A stretch of 64,000 bases of DNA, from assembly GCA_041397525.1 (NCBI GenBank), contig JAWKWL010000006.1:62001-126000 (forward strand). Direction: 5' to 3'. The notes under the pieces are model-generated. The model had not been told where the DNA came from and did not search any database. It saw only the letters and a list, made by a program, of their open reading frames with translations. Numbering within the stretch: position 1 is the first letter of the stretch; each line of letters begins with the position of its first letter. Shown piece after piece: positions 42,319 through 50,612 of this stretch. The position numbers and the translations under genes were made by a program. This DNA is from BOKV01 sp041397525 (GTDB lineage Bacteria; Pseudomonadota; Alphaproteobacteria; Rhizobiales; Rhizobiaceae).

Positions 42319-42960
42319 TTACGATGCGGTGGCGGCAGGCCGGCGCGGTCGCGCCGGTTTCTGTTTTGGCAACAGCCGCATCGCAAGCAGGACGCTCATG
42401 ACGGCTGCATAAGCGAGCGGCTCCGTCGTCCAACTTTTTACAAGCCACAGATAATGCAGCACCATCAGCACAGCTGCCGGATAGGCAAGGCGGTGCAGCT
42501 TGTTCCAGGCTTGCGCACCCATGCGACGGATCATGCCATCGGTGGACGTGATCGCCATCGGCAACAGCGCCAGAAATGACAGCATGCCGACAATGATATA
42601 GGGCCGTTTCACCAGGTCCCCAAGGATGGCGTTCCAGTCAAACTGGCGGTCAAGCGCCAGCCAGACACCCAGATGCATCAGTGCATACCAGAATGCGGTA
42701 AGGCCAAGCATGCGCCGGAAACGCAAAAGCGAAATTCCACTCCAATCCCGCAATGGGGTGACAAGGAGAGCGGCGATCATGAATCGGAATGCCCAGATTC
42801 CAAGGCCGTGTTCTAGCGCGCGGACCGGGTTCGGCCCGGCCTGACCCGAAAGCGCCCGCCACCAGATATAAGCTGCCGGCATCAGCGCGACTGCATAGAG
42901 CGGCCAAACGGGAATGCGTTTCAACCGCTGGTTCAGCGGGTCGGCAATTGCGAGAGCCAT
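42319..42960 (-). CDS. msrQ: Heme-binding membrane subunit MsrQ
   Basis: A 213-residue protein with six helices of the ferric reductase-like fold (YedZ). It passes electrons from the quinone pool to MsrP. Conserved histidines lie in LMHLGVWLALD, NKLHRLAYP and VLHYLWLV. It is 17 bp after msrP on the minus strand. Its 3' end is 4 bp from the convergent lipoprotein gene. Confidence 0.92.
   Translation of the reverse strand: MALAIADPLNQRLKRIPVWPLYAVALMPAAYIWWRALSGQAGPNPVRALEHGLGIWAFRFMIAALLVTPLRDWSGISLLRFRRMLGLTAFWYALMHLGVWLALDRQFDWNAILGDLVKRPYIIVGMLSFLALLPMAITSTDGMIRRMGAQAWNKLHRLAYPAAVLMVLHYLWLVKSWTTEPLAYAAVMSVLLAMRLLPKQKPARPRRPAATAS
42340..42364 (+). terminator. Possible terminator of the lipoprotein gene inside msrQ 3' end
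   Basis: A short stem CCGGCGC/GCGCCGG around GGTC is followed by TTTCTGTTTT on the plus strand, 26 bp after the lipoprotein stop. It overlaps the last codons of the convergent msrQ, so it must serve both. Confidence 0.5.
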
Positions 42961-42977
42961 CTGTCAAGCTTTCAGGA

Positions 42978-43931
42978 TCAGTAATTGGCCTTGAGGTCCA
43001 TGCCGGCGTAGAGCGCGGCGACCTCATCTTCATAGCCGTTGAACATTAATGTATCCTGATTGGATGACAGCAATCCGCCGCCGAGCGGGCGCTCGGTTGC
43101 CTGGCTCCAGCGCGGGTGGTCGACATTCGGATTGACGTTGGAATAGAAGCCGTACTCGCTGGGACCGGCAATGTTCCAGGTTGTTGGCGGCTGCTTTTCC
43201 GTCAGAGTTATCCGAACGATCGACTTGATCGACTTGAAGCCGTATTTCCACGGAACCACGAGGCGTAGCGGCGCGCCGTTCTGGTTCGGCAATTCCTCAC
43301 CATACAGCCCGTTGGCAAGAATGGTGAGCGGGTGCATCGCCTCATCGAGCCGAAGTCCCTCGACATAGGGCCATGGCAGAGCCTGGAAGTAGCCTTTCTG
43401 GCCGGGCATCTCTTCCGGGCGAACAAGGGTTTCGAACGCCACATATCTGGCGCTTCCCTGCGGTTCCACCCTTGCCAACAGATCAGCAAGCGGAAAGCCG
43501 TTCCATGGCACCACCATCGACCAGGCTTCGACGCAGCGGAAACGATAGATGCGTTCTTCCACGACTTTGGGAATGATGTCCTCAAGCGCATAATCGCCTG
43601 GCTTGTTGACCAAGCCGTCGATCTTCACCGTCCAGGGCCTGGTGGTCAGGGTATGGGCGTTGGCAGCAGGGTCTTCCTTGCCAGTGCCGAATTCATAATA
43701 GTTGTTGTAGCCTGTCACATAGTCATAGGCGGTCGGTTTCAGATCCTTGCCCCAGTCGGTCTTGCTGGTCTCCAGCTTCGGCAGGTCGCCCTGTTTGGCG
43801 AATGCCACCGATCCGCCCAAGGCAGGCGACATTGCCGCAGCACCAACTCCCGCGAGCAGAGTGCGGCGGTTCATCCACACATCCTTGGGCGTAATCTGTG
43901 ACGAGGGGATTTTCGGAATGCCCTTGGACAT
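42978..43931 (-). CDS. msrP: Periplasmic methionine sulfoxide reductase MsrP (molybdenum)
   Basis: A 317-residue molybdopterin enzyme that repairs oxidised methionine in periplasmic proteins. It has a twin-arginine signal (MNRRTLLAGVGAAAM, about 20-34) and the Mo-ligand cysteine in YRFRCVEAWSMVVPW. Other family segments are NQNGAPLRLVVPWKYGFKSIK (split) and FYSNVNPNVDHPRW. The ATG at 43931 is chosen; an ATG 5 codons upstream is possible. With msrA and msrB at 27.5 kb, the window encodes both cytoplasmic and periplasmic Met repair. Confidence 0.93.
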   Translation of the reverse strand: MSKGIPKIPSSQITPKDVWMNRRTLLAGVGAAAMSPALGGSVAFAKQGDLPKLETSKTDWGKDLKPTAYDYVTGYNNYYEFGTGKEDPAANAHTLTTRPWTVKIDGLVNKPGDYALEDIIPKVVEERIYRFRCVEAWSMVVPWNGFPLADLLARVEPQGSARYVAFETLVRPEEMPGQKGYFQALPWPYVEGLRLDEAMHPLTILANGLYGEELPNQNGAPLRLVVPWKYGFKSIKSIVRITLTEKQPPTTWNIAGPSEYGFYSNVNPNVDHPRWSQATERPLGGGLLSSNQDTLMFNGYEDEVAALYAGMDLKANY

Positions 43932-44034
43932 GGCTCTGCCTTTCATGACGCAATCGCTTTGTGCAGACTTATGCTTGCCGGGAGTGTCCCTGCAAATCAA
44001 AGCTGCTCACATTGGCGTCATTACACCGGTCTTG

Positions 44035-44454
44035 TTACTCGTCCCTTACCCGCCCGCGCAGGCTCTTGATCGTGGAGCGGCCGGATTTTGCCTTGAGGCG
44101 GCGCTCGACTGCGCCCTTGGACGGCTTGGTCTTGCGGCGCTTGGGCGCCGGTGGTTTGGAGGCTTCCGCGATGAGTTCGGCCAACCTGACGCGCGCATCC
44201 TCGCGGTTCTGGACCTGGGTGCGGAAGCGCGATGCCTCGATGATGATCTCCCCGGCGGTCGTGCACAAATGGCTGGCGAGCTTCAGGAGCCGGGTCTTCT
44301 GGTAGTCGTTGAGCGATGGGGAATTGACCACGTCAAAGCGCAGTTGCACCGCTGTCGAAACCTTGTTGACGTTTTGCCCGCCGGGGCCGGACGAGCGAAT
44401 GAAGCTTTCGGAAAGCTCGCTTTCGGGGATGGTAAAGACTGGCCTCGTGGCCAT
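44035..44454 (-). CDS. arfB: Alternative ribosome-rescue factor ArfB (peptidyl-tRNA hydrolase)
   Basis: A 139-residue factor with the catalytic GGQ in SSGPGGQNVNKVST (about 22-35) and a basic C-terminal tail (KRRKTKPSKGAVERRLKAK) that enters the mRNA channel of stalled ribosomes. It frees ribosomes stuck on messages without a stop codon. The ATG at 44454 lies 5 bp after the oxidoreductase stop. Confidence 0.92.
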   Translation of the reverse strand: MATRPVFTIPESELSESFIRSSGPGGQNVNKVSTAVQLRFDVVNSPSLNDYQKTRLLKLASHLCTTAGEIIIEASRFRTQVQNREDARVRLAELIAEASKPPAPKRRKTKPSKGAVERRLKAKSGRSTIKSLRGRVRDE

Positions 44455-44459
44455 GATGC

Positions 44460-45446
44460 TCAGACCTTCTCCCATTTGCCGCTGGTGCCAGCCTTGTAGA
44501 TCGCATCGATCACCTTCTGGTTCTTCACCGAATCCTCCAGCGAGAACACAGGCGCGGCTTTCCCCATTGCCGCGGCGGCAAAGGCTTCCGCCTCCAGCCG
44601 GTACTGGTTCAACCCGGTATAGCGGAACACCTGAACCTCGGAGTGGTTGCGGTTGTGCAACCTCACTTCGTCGCCCTCATAGAGGTTCGAATTGAACGGT
44701 GCCGTCAACTCGATGAAGCCCTTGTCGCCGTGAAAGGCAATTGACTGGCGGTTGGCCAGTTGGGTCGAAAGATAGAATGTCAGTTCGAAACTGCCGAAAT
44801 CCGCGCGAACGCTCGCGTAGCGGTCGGTCTTGAACTTGGGATCATATTCGACGACCGCCTGCAATTTCTTCGGCTCCACGCCGGTGGCAAAGCGCGTCGT
44901 GACGGTCGGATAGACGGCAATGTCGGGAATGACGCCGCCGCCCAGCTCCGGACGGTTGCGCATGTTTTTGGGATCGACATTGTAATAGGTGAAAGCAGCA
45001 TCGACCTGGCGCAACCGACCAATCGCACCCGAAGCTATCAGTTCGCGCACCTTCAGCCATTGCGGATGATAGGTCACCATGAAGGCCTCGGAAATCAACA
45101 CCTTGTGCTTGTCGCGCGCGGCAATCAGCTTCCTGATCTCGGCGGCTTTCAGCGCAATCGGCTTCTCGCAAAGCACATGCTTGCCGGCCTTTGCCGCCTT
45201 CAGCGACCATTCGACATGCTGTGAGGTCGGTAGCGGAATATAGACGCCATCAATGTCGGGCGAAGCGAGCATTTCCTCGTAAGAACCGAAGGCCAGCGGC
45301 GCACCATATTTCCGTGCGAACTGCTTTGCCTTCTTCAGGTCGCGGCTGGCTATACCCTGAAGCACGCAATTGTCTGCCTGGTTGACGGCGGGAATGAAAT
45401 GTTCCCAGCCGATCTTGGCGGTTGAAAGAATTCCGAAACGAAACAT
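44460..45446 (-). CDS. Gfo/Idh/MocA-family oxidoreductase
   Basis: A 328-residue NAD(P)-dependent dehydrogenase. The Rossmann domain starts FRFGILSTAKIGWEHFIPAV, and the family motif GKHVLCEKPIALKAAE is at about residues 86-101. The C-terminal domain is an alpha/beta sheet. GGGAGG lies 7 bases before the ATG at 45446. Substrates in this family are sugars or polyols; here it is unknown. Confidence 0.88.
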   Translation of the reverse strand: MFRFGILSTAKIGWEHFIPAVNQADNCVLQGIASRDLKKAKQFARKYGAPLAFGSYEEMLASPDIDGVYIPLPTSQHVEWSLKAAKAGKHVLCEKPIALKAAEIRKLIAARDKHKVLISEAFMVTYHPQWLKVRELIASGAIGRLRQVDAAFTYYNVDPKNMRNRPELGGGVIPDIAVYPTVTTRFATGVEPKKLQAVVEYDPKFKTDRYASVRADFGSFELTFYLSTQLANRQSIAFHGDKGFIELTAPFNSNLYEGDEVRLHNRNHSEVQVFRYTGLNQYRLEAEAFAAAAMGKAAPVFSLEDSVKNQKVIDAIYKAGTSGKWEKV

Positions 45447-45551
45447 TGCCGAGCCTCCCTGAAGTTGCCCGGACATTAGTGCAATTCGGGTTTTGACGGA
45501 ATCGGAAAAACCAGAACGCACGAAGGAGGGCCAGAATCGACAGCCGTCGCG

Positions 45552-46154
45552 CTACCACGGCACCATGGTTACTTCCGGCCACATTGCGCGGGCGCGTTCT
45601 GCCTTGGCCATGTGGGTCTCGCAATTGTCGAGCGCATGGTTTGGCTCAACGCGAAAGGCAAAGACCGGCTCCAGACCGAATGGAGCCACAACCTTCAAAC
45701 GGTCATTGCCGTCGAGCGCGACACCGAGAGCATGGGTTTTTGACGCAAAATATTCGAGCGCCTCACTGGATGAACCATATCTGGGACAGTCCCGCCCAAA
45801 GCGCTGCCGATACCACAGATGTACCCGCGCCTGATTGCGAATTTCGACAGGGACGGCGAGATTCCCGAACAATCTGTTGCCGTTGCGGATAGCAAGATCC
45901 TCGGCTTCGTTGGAAAGGTCTTCGCCATCAAAATAGAACTGGTCGATGTCCCGGATACCATAGCCCGAGGGCTTCCCGGTCAGAGCATTCCATACCGTAT
46001 TGTAGAGCGCACCTGATACGATCAGCCAATCCGGCAAGTCCAGTTCACGGGCATGTTGCAGCGCATGCCAGACAAGCGGGTCGCTTTTCAGGATCGTCCT
46101 GAAGACTTCGAGTTGCTCGGCATGGGAAAGCCCCGCGTAGCGCAAATGTTCCAT
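45552..46154 (-). CDS. Nucleotidyltransferase-family protein (NTP_transf_6/DUF925 type)
   Basis: A 200-residue protein. VSGALYNTVWNALTGKPSGYGIRDIDQFYFD (split, about 46-76) carries the GxxxNxVWN and DIDQFYFD motifs of this family, where the acidic pair probably binds metal and nucleotide. The function has not been shown for the family as far as I know. It lies 45 bp after pheT on the same strand. Confidence 0.82.
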   Translation of the reverse strand: MEHLRYAGLSHAEQLEVFRTILKSDPLVWHALQHARELDLPDWLIVSGALYNTVWNALTGKPSGYGIRDIDQFYFDGEDLSNEAEDLAIRNGNRLFGNLAVPVEIRNQARVHLWYRQRFGRDCPRYGSSSEALEYFASKTHALGVALDGNDRLKVVAPFGLEPVFAFRVEPNHALDNCETHMAKAERARAMWPEVTMVPW

Positions 46155-46199
46155 GTCGGGAACCAGAAACCGATTCCCGACCGCCGTGCAAGGCGACTT

Positions 46200-48605
46200 T
46201 CACGCCCTCAGCACCCCTCCTGCCGACTTGCCGACATTCTCGATGATGCGGGCGGAGATGGCTTCGATCTCCTCATCGGTCAGGGTCTTGCCGGACGGCT
46301 GCAGGGTCACCTCGATGGCGACCGACTTCTTGCCCTCGCCCAGCGAGGCACCCTCGAAAATGTCGAATACCGAGACGTTCGTGATGAGTTTCTTGTCAGC
46401 GCCCGATGCTGCGCGGATGATTGCTGCCGCCTCCTGGCCCTTGTCGACGACGAAAGCATAGTCACGCCGAACCGCCTGCAATGGCGATAGCGCCAGCACC
46501 GGCTTGGTGCGCGTTGCCTTCTGGCGCGGCTCGGGAATGGCGTCCAGAAACACTTCAAAACCGCATAGCGGACCGGTCACGTCAAGCGCTTCCAGCGTCA
46601 TCGGGTGGAACTCGCCGAAACTCGCCAGAATGACCTTCGGTCCAAGGCGGATCGTGCCCGAGCGGCCTGGATGATACCAGTCCGGGGCTTGAGCGAATAT
46701 CTGCAGTTTCGAGCCGTCAAGGCCGCAGGCCTCGAGCACCGCAATGGCATCTGCCTTGGCATCAAATACCGAGACAGCGGAAGCTGCACCCTGCCAATGC
46801 CTGCCGCCGCCGGTCAGGCCTGCAGTGCCGCGACGAATGCCGCCAGCCACCCGCTTCTGGTCTTCCGGCTTTTCGCCGACATAGACATGGCTGACCTCGA
46901 ACAGGGCGACATCGCCCTGGCCGCGATCGGCATTGCGCTGTGCCGCTGCCATCAGGCTTGGCAGCAATGACGGGCGCATGTCGGACATGTCGGCTGAAAT
47001 CGGATTGGCGAGCTTGAGTTCATCCTGCCCGCCACCGAACAGGCCAGCCTGCTCAGACGAAATGAATGACCAGGTCACGGCTTCCAGCATTCCGCGAGCG
47101 GCAAGTGCGCGGCGCGAATTGCGGGTTCGGATCTGTCCGGTGGTAAGGATTTTCGTGTTGACCGACTGGTGCGAGGCAAGTGGCTGCGCCGCAATGTTAT
47201 TGACGCCATGGATGCGCATTACCTCTTCGACGAGATCCGCCTTGCCGTGCACATCGGGCCTGCCCGAGGGAACGGTGACGCTGACAACATCGCCGCTGCC
47301 TTCAACGGCGAAACCAAGGCGATCGAGGATCGAACGCGCCTCGGCGGGCGCGACCTCAATGCCTGTCAGGCGGCGAATTTCCGAATGTGGGAATTCGATC
47401 TTCAGCGCAGGCTCTGGCACATTGCCGGCGATGACAGGCTGCGACGGGGAACCGCCACACAATTCGATGACCAGATTGGTGGCATGATGAAGGCCCGGCA
47501 TCATGAAGGCCGGATCAACGCCGCGTTCGAAGCGGTAGCGCGCGTCGGTGTTGATGCCCAGGTCACGACCGGTGCGGGCAATGTTCAGGGGCTCCCAAAG
47601 GGCTGACTCGATGAGAACATCCACCGTGTCATCCTGGCAGCCGGAATGTTCGCCACCCATGACGCCTGAAAGCGATTCGGGGCCATTGTCGTCAGCGATA
47701 ACGCACATGGCGGGGGACAGATTGTAGGTCTTGCCGTCGAGGGCCAGCAATTTCTCGCCATCTTTGGCATTGCGCACCACGAGATTGCCCTTGACCTTGG
47801 CTGCATCAAAGACGTGGAGCGGACGGCCTAGATCGAAGGTCACATAGTTTGTAATGTCGACCAGCGCCGAGATCGGACGCAGACCGATGGCGCGAAGCCG
47901 TTGCTGCATCCATTTGGGCGAAGGGCCATTCCTGACGCCACGAACCAGAGTGAGCCCGAAGGCAGGGCACAGGTCTCCTGCTTCGATCTGCACGGATACC
48001 GGGCAGGAAAACCCGCCTTTGGGCGCGGTGATTTCCAGCGGCCTGACAGTGCCTAGACCCGCAGCAGCAAGATCGCGCGCAATGCCACGCACACCCAGCG
48101 CATCGGGCCGGTTCGGTGTGATGCCGATCTCGATGACCGGATCATCCAGACCTGCATAGGCTGCAAAGGCGGTTCCGACCGGCGCATTTTCCGGCAGATC
48201 AATAATGCCGTTATGCTCGTCCGAGATTTCCAGTTCGCGCTCCGAGCACATCATGCCATGGCTCTCGACGCCGCGGATATTGCCAACTGCCAGCGTCACA
48301 TCAATGCCAGGCACGTAGGTACCGGGCGCTGCAAAGGCTCCTACAAGACCTGCCCGCGCATTGGGCGCACCGCAAACGACCTGCACGGGCTGGTCAGTCC
48401 CGGTATCGACCGAGAGAACCTGCAATTTGTCGGCATCGGGATGTCGCTTGGCCGTCAGCACTTTGGCAATCACGAAGGGCTTGAATACCGAGCGGTCGTC
48501 AACATGCTCGACCTCAAGGCCGATCATTGTGAGTTTCGCGACGATCTCGTCCAGCGTTGCATCGGTATCAAGGTGATCCTTGAGCCACGAAAGGGTAAAC
48601 TTCAT
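46200..48605 (-). CDS. pheT: Phenylalanyl-tRNA synthetase beta subunit
   Basis: An 801-residue subunit of the alpha2-beta2 enzyme that charges tRNA-Phe. Domain order: tRNA-binding OB fold (about 39-150, KRHPDADKLQVLSVDTG), editing B3/B4 domain (about 215-380), B5 domain (about 400-470), catalytic-like core, and an FDX anticodon-binding domain (about 708-800). Full length. It begins 22 bp after pheS. Confidence 0.97.
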   Translation of the reverse strand: MKFTLSWLKDHLDTDATLDEIVAKLTMIGLEVEHVDDRSVFKPFVIAKVLTAKRHPDADKLQVLSVDTGTDQPVQVVCGAPNARAGLVGAFAAPGTYVPGIDVTLAVGNIRGVESHGMMCSERELEISDEHNGIIDLPENAPVGTAFAAYAGLDDPVIEIGITPNRPDALGVRGIARDLAAAGLGTVRPLEITAPKGGFSCPVSVQIEAGDLCPAFGLTLVRGVRNGPSPKWMQQRLRAIGLRPISALVDITNYVTFDLGRPLHVFDAAKVKGNLVVRNAKDGEKLLALDGKTYNLSPAMCVIADDNGPESLSGVMGGEHSGCQDDTVDVLIESALWEPLNIARTGRDLGINTDARYRFERGVDPAFMMPGLHHATNLVIELCGGSPSQPVIAGNVPEPALKIEFPHSEIRRLTGIEVAPAEARSILDRLGFAVEGSGDVVSVTVPSGRPDVHGKADLVEEVMRIHGVNNIAAQPLASHQSVNTKILTTGQIRTRNSRRALAARGMLEAVTWSFISSEQAGLFGGGQDELKLANPISADMSDMRPSLLPSLMAAAQRNADRGQGDVALFEVSHVYVGEKPEDQKRVAGGIRRGTAGLTGGGRHWQGAASAVSVFDAKADAIAVLEACGLDGSKLQIFAQAPDWYHPGRSGTIRLGPKVILASFGEFHPMTLEALDVTGPLCGFEVFLDAIPEPRQKATRTKPVLALSPLQAVRRDYAFVVDKGQEAAAIIRAASGADKKLITNVSVFDIFEGASLGEGKKSVAIEVTLQPSGKTLTDEEIEAISARIIENVGKSAGGVLRA

Positions 48606-48627
48606 CTCTCTTCTCCCTGTGGGCTCA

Positions 48628-49713
48628 TCATGTGCTCAGGCCGCCGAACAGTGTTGGCATGTCGAGCGGGCGGAAGCCGTAATGTGACAGCCAGCGGGCA
48701 TCCGCATCAAAAAAGGCGCGCAGGTCAGGCATGCCGTATTTCAGCATGGCGATACGGTCGATACCGAGACCCCAGGCAAAGCCCTGATATTCCTCGGGAT
48801 CTAGCCCACCGTGGCGCAGCACATTGGGGTGCACCATGCCGCAACCGAGAATTTCCATCCAGTCGCTGCCTTCGCCGAAGCGTACTTCGCCGGGACGCGA
48901 GCGGTCGCACTGGATGTCGACCTCGAGACTCGGCTCGGTGAACGGGAAGAAGGACGGGCGGAAGCGCATGTTGATGCTGTCCACCTCGAAAAAGGTCTTG
49001 CAGAACTCCTCCAGCACCCATTTCAGATTGGCAACGTTGGCGCTTTTGTCGATCACCAGCCCTTCGAGCTGGTGGAACATCGGCGAATGGGTCGCGTCGC
49101 TGTCGCAGCGATATGTCTTGCCGGGAATGACGATCCGAATCGGGGGTTGCTGCTTTTCCATGGTGCGAATCTGCACCGGAGACGTGTGGGTGCGAAGCAG
49201 CATGCGTTCTCCCTCATCCTTCTCCTTCATGAAGAAAGTGTCGTGCATCTCACGCGCCGGGTGCCCTTCCGGGAAATTCAGCGCAGTGAAATTGTAGTGA
49301 TCGGTCTCGATGTCGGAACCTTCCGCGATGGCAAAGCCCATGTCTGAGAAGATCGCGGTGATTTCGTCGATGACCTGGCTGATGGGGTGTATGCGTCCCA
49401 TGTCGGCTGGCGACGGCCTGACCGGCAGGGTCACGTCGAGCTTCTCGCGCTGCAGGCGACCAGCCATGGCTTGGCGCTTGAGGATTTCCTTGCGCGCGGC
49501 AATGGCTTCACCAACCATGTTCTTCAGACCGTTCAGGCGCGGGCCCATCACCTGGCGGTCTTGGGCGCTCATGGCGCCCAGCGTCTTCATCTGTTCGGTG
49601 ATCGAGCCCTTCTTGCCAAGGGCTGCAACGCGAACGGCCTCAAGCGCGGCTTCATCCTGCGCGCCTTGAATCGCCGTCATGATTTCGGTTTCGATCGTGT
49701 CGATTGCAGCCAT
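48628..49713 (-). CDS. pheS: Phenylalanyl-tRNA synthetase alpha subunit
   Basis: A 361-residue class II catalytic subunit: N-terminal coiled coil (about 1-85), motif 2 region HDTFFMKEKDEGERMLLRTHTSPVQ (split), motif 3 GFAWGLGIDRIAMLKYG near 315-331. The ATG at 49713 is chosen over 49722 for spacing to GGATGAGG. A terminator-like hairpin ends only 19 bp before the start, which suggests control by attenuation. Confidence 0.96.
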   Translation of the reverse strand: MAAIDTIETEIMTAIQGAQDEAALEAVRVAALGKKGSITEQMKTLGAMSAQDRQVMGPRLNGLKNMVGEAIAARKEILKRQAMAGRLQREKLDVTLPVRPSPADMGRIHPISQVIDEITAIFSDMGFAIAEGSDIETDHYNFTALNFPEGHPAREMHDTFFMKEKDEGERMLLRTHTSPVQIRTMEKQQPPIRIVIPGKTYRCDSDATHSPMFHQLEGLVIDKSANVANLKWVLEEFCKTFFEVDSINMRFRPSFFPFTEPSLEVDIQCDRSRPGEVRFGEGSDWMEILGCGMVHPNVLRHGGLDPEEYQGFAWGLGIDRIAMLKYGMPDLRAFFDADARWLSHYGFRPLDMPTLFGGLST

Positions 49714-49731
49714 CAGCCTCATCCATTCAAG

Positions 49732-49767
49732 AAAAAACCCGCGCCAGCTTCAGGGCTGGCGCGGGTT
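49732..49767 (-). terminator. Intrinsic terminator/attenuator between rplT and pheS
   Basis: On the minus strand AACCCGCGCCAGC pairs with GCTGGCGCGGGTT (13 bp, 6-base loop) and is followed by a T-run. It lies 38 bp after the rplT stop and just before pheS. A frame through it reads ...GAGFFLNG then stop, with two Phe codons on the descending arm, so a Phe-sensing leader is possible but weak. Confidence 0.75.
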
Positions 49768-49805
49768 CCGAATTCATTTTTCAATCTTACCCGGAAACGC
49801 CAGTC

Positions 49806-50207
49806 TTAGTGGACAGCCGCCTCAAAGGCACCTGGTGTCGTATCCTTGAGATAGGCAAGCGCTTCCTTGACCTTGCCGCACATCGCGGCAAATGCCTGTG
49901 GCTCATGAATTGCCATGTCGGAGAGCACCTTGCGATCCACCTCGATGCCAGCCTTGTTGAGGCCATCAATGAAGCGGGCATAGGTAAGGCCATGCTCGCG
50001 CACGGCCGCGTTGATGCGCTGGACCCAGAGCGAGCGGAAATTCCGCTTCTTCACGCGACGGTCGCGTGTTGCATACTGCATCGACTTGTCGACAGCAGCC
50101 TTGGCCGTGCGGATGGTATTCTTGCGGCGACCGTAAAAGCCCTTGGCTTTTTTCAGTACCTTCTTGTGGCGGGCATGGGCGGTTACACCCCGTTTGACGC
50201 GTGCCAT
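49806..50207 (-). CDS. rplT: 50S ribosomal protein L20
   Basis: A 133-residue, basic protein needed early in large-subunit assembly. MARVKRGVTAHARHKKVLKKAKGFYGRR (split) is the classic N-terminal extension, and the globular part starts near ITNAAVREHGLTYA-like RINAAVREHGLTYARF. AAAGGAGCAAAATC precedes the ATG. It follows rpmI after 24 bp. Confidence 0.98.
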   Translation of the reverse strand: MARVKRGVTAHARHKKVLKKAKGFYGRRKNTIRTAKAAVDKSMQYATRDRRVKKRNFRSLWVQRINAAVREHGLTYARFIDGLNKAGIEVDRKVLSDMAIHEPQAFAAMCGKVKEALAYLKDTTPGAFEAAVH

Positions 50208-50231
50208 GATTTTGCTCCTTTAAATCCGTGT

Positions 50232-50429
50232 TCAGCCGTAAGGCAGGAATTTCTTGACGATGCGTGCATCCTGGTCACACAGGACCGTGGTGCCGCGCGC
50301 GTCGCGAATGAACTTGTTGGAACGTTTAATCATGCCATGGCGCTTGCCGGCCTGAGCGACTTTCACCTTGCCGGTGGCGGTCAGTTTGAAGCGTTTTTTC
50401 ACGCTCGACTTGGTCTTCATCTTGGGCAT
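50232..50429 (-). CDS. rpmI: 50S ribosomal protein L35
   Basis: A 65-residue basic protein with the family start MPKMKTKSSVKKRFKLTATGKVK (split) and the later KRHGMIKRSNKF. AAAGGAGTTCGCAA precedes the ATG. A hairpin with T-run ends about 20 bp upstream. Confidence 0.98.
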   Translation of the reverse strand: MPKMKTKSSVKKRFKLTATGKVKVAQAGKRHGMIKRSNKFIRDARGTTVLCDQDARIVKKFLPYG

Positions 50430-50447
50430 TTGCGAACTCCTTTACGG

Positions 50448-50482
50448 AAAAACCAAAAAGCACTGCCGACCGAGCAGTGCTT
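50448..50482 (-). terminator. Terminator-like hairpin in the rpmI-rplT leader
   Basis: AAGCACTGC pairs with GCAGTGCTT (9 bp, 7-base loop) and is followed on the minus strand by TTTTTGGTTTTT, only about 19 bases before the rpmI start. L20-type ribosomal operons are often controlled in their leaders, so this may be an attenuator. Confidence 0.65.
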
Positions 50483-50612
50483 CGCACAACCACGTGCTGC
50501 GCTTGAAAACCATCATGGCATGCCCTGCCAGACGATCGCGGCGGATTATACATGTCATGTCGATGGAGTGCAAGGCCTGTTGCAGCCCTTGCGTTCCCCA
50601 GCGACCTTGGCG

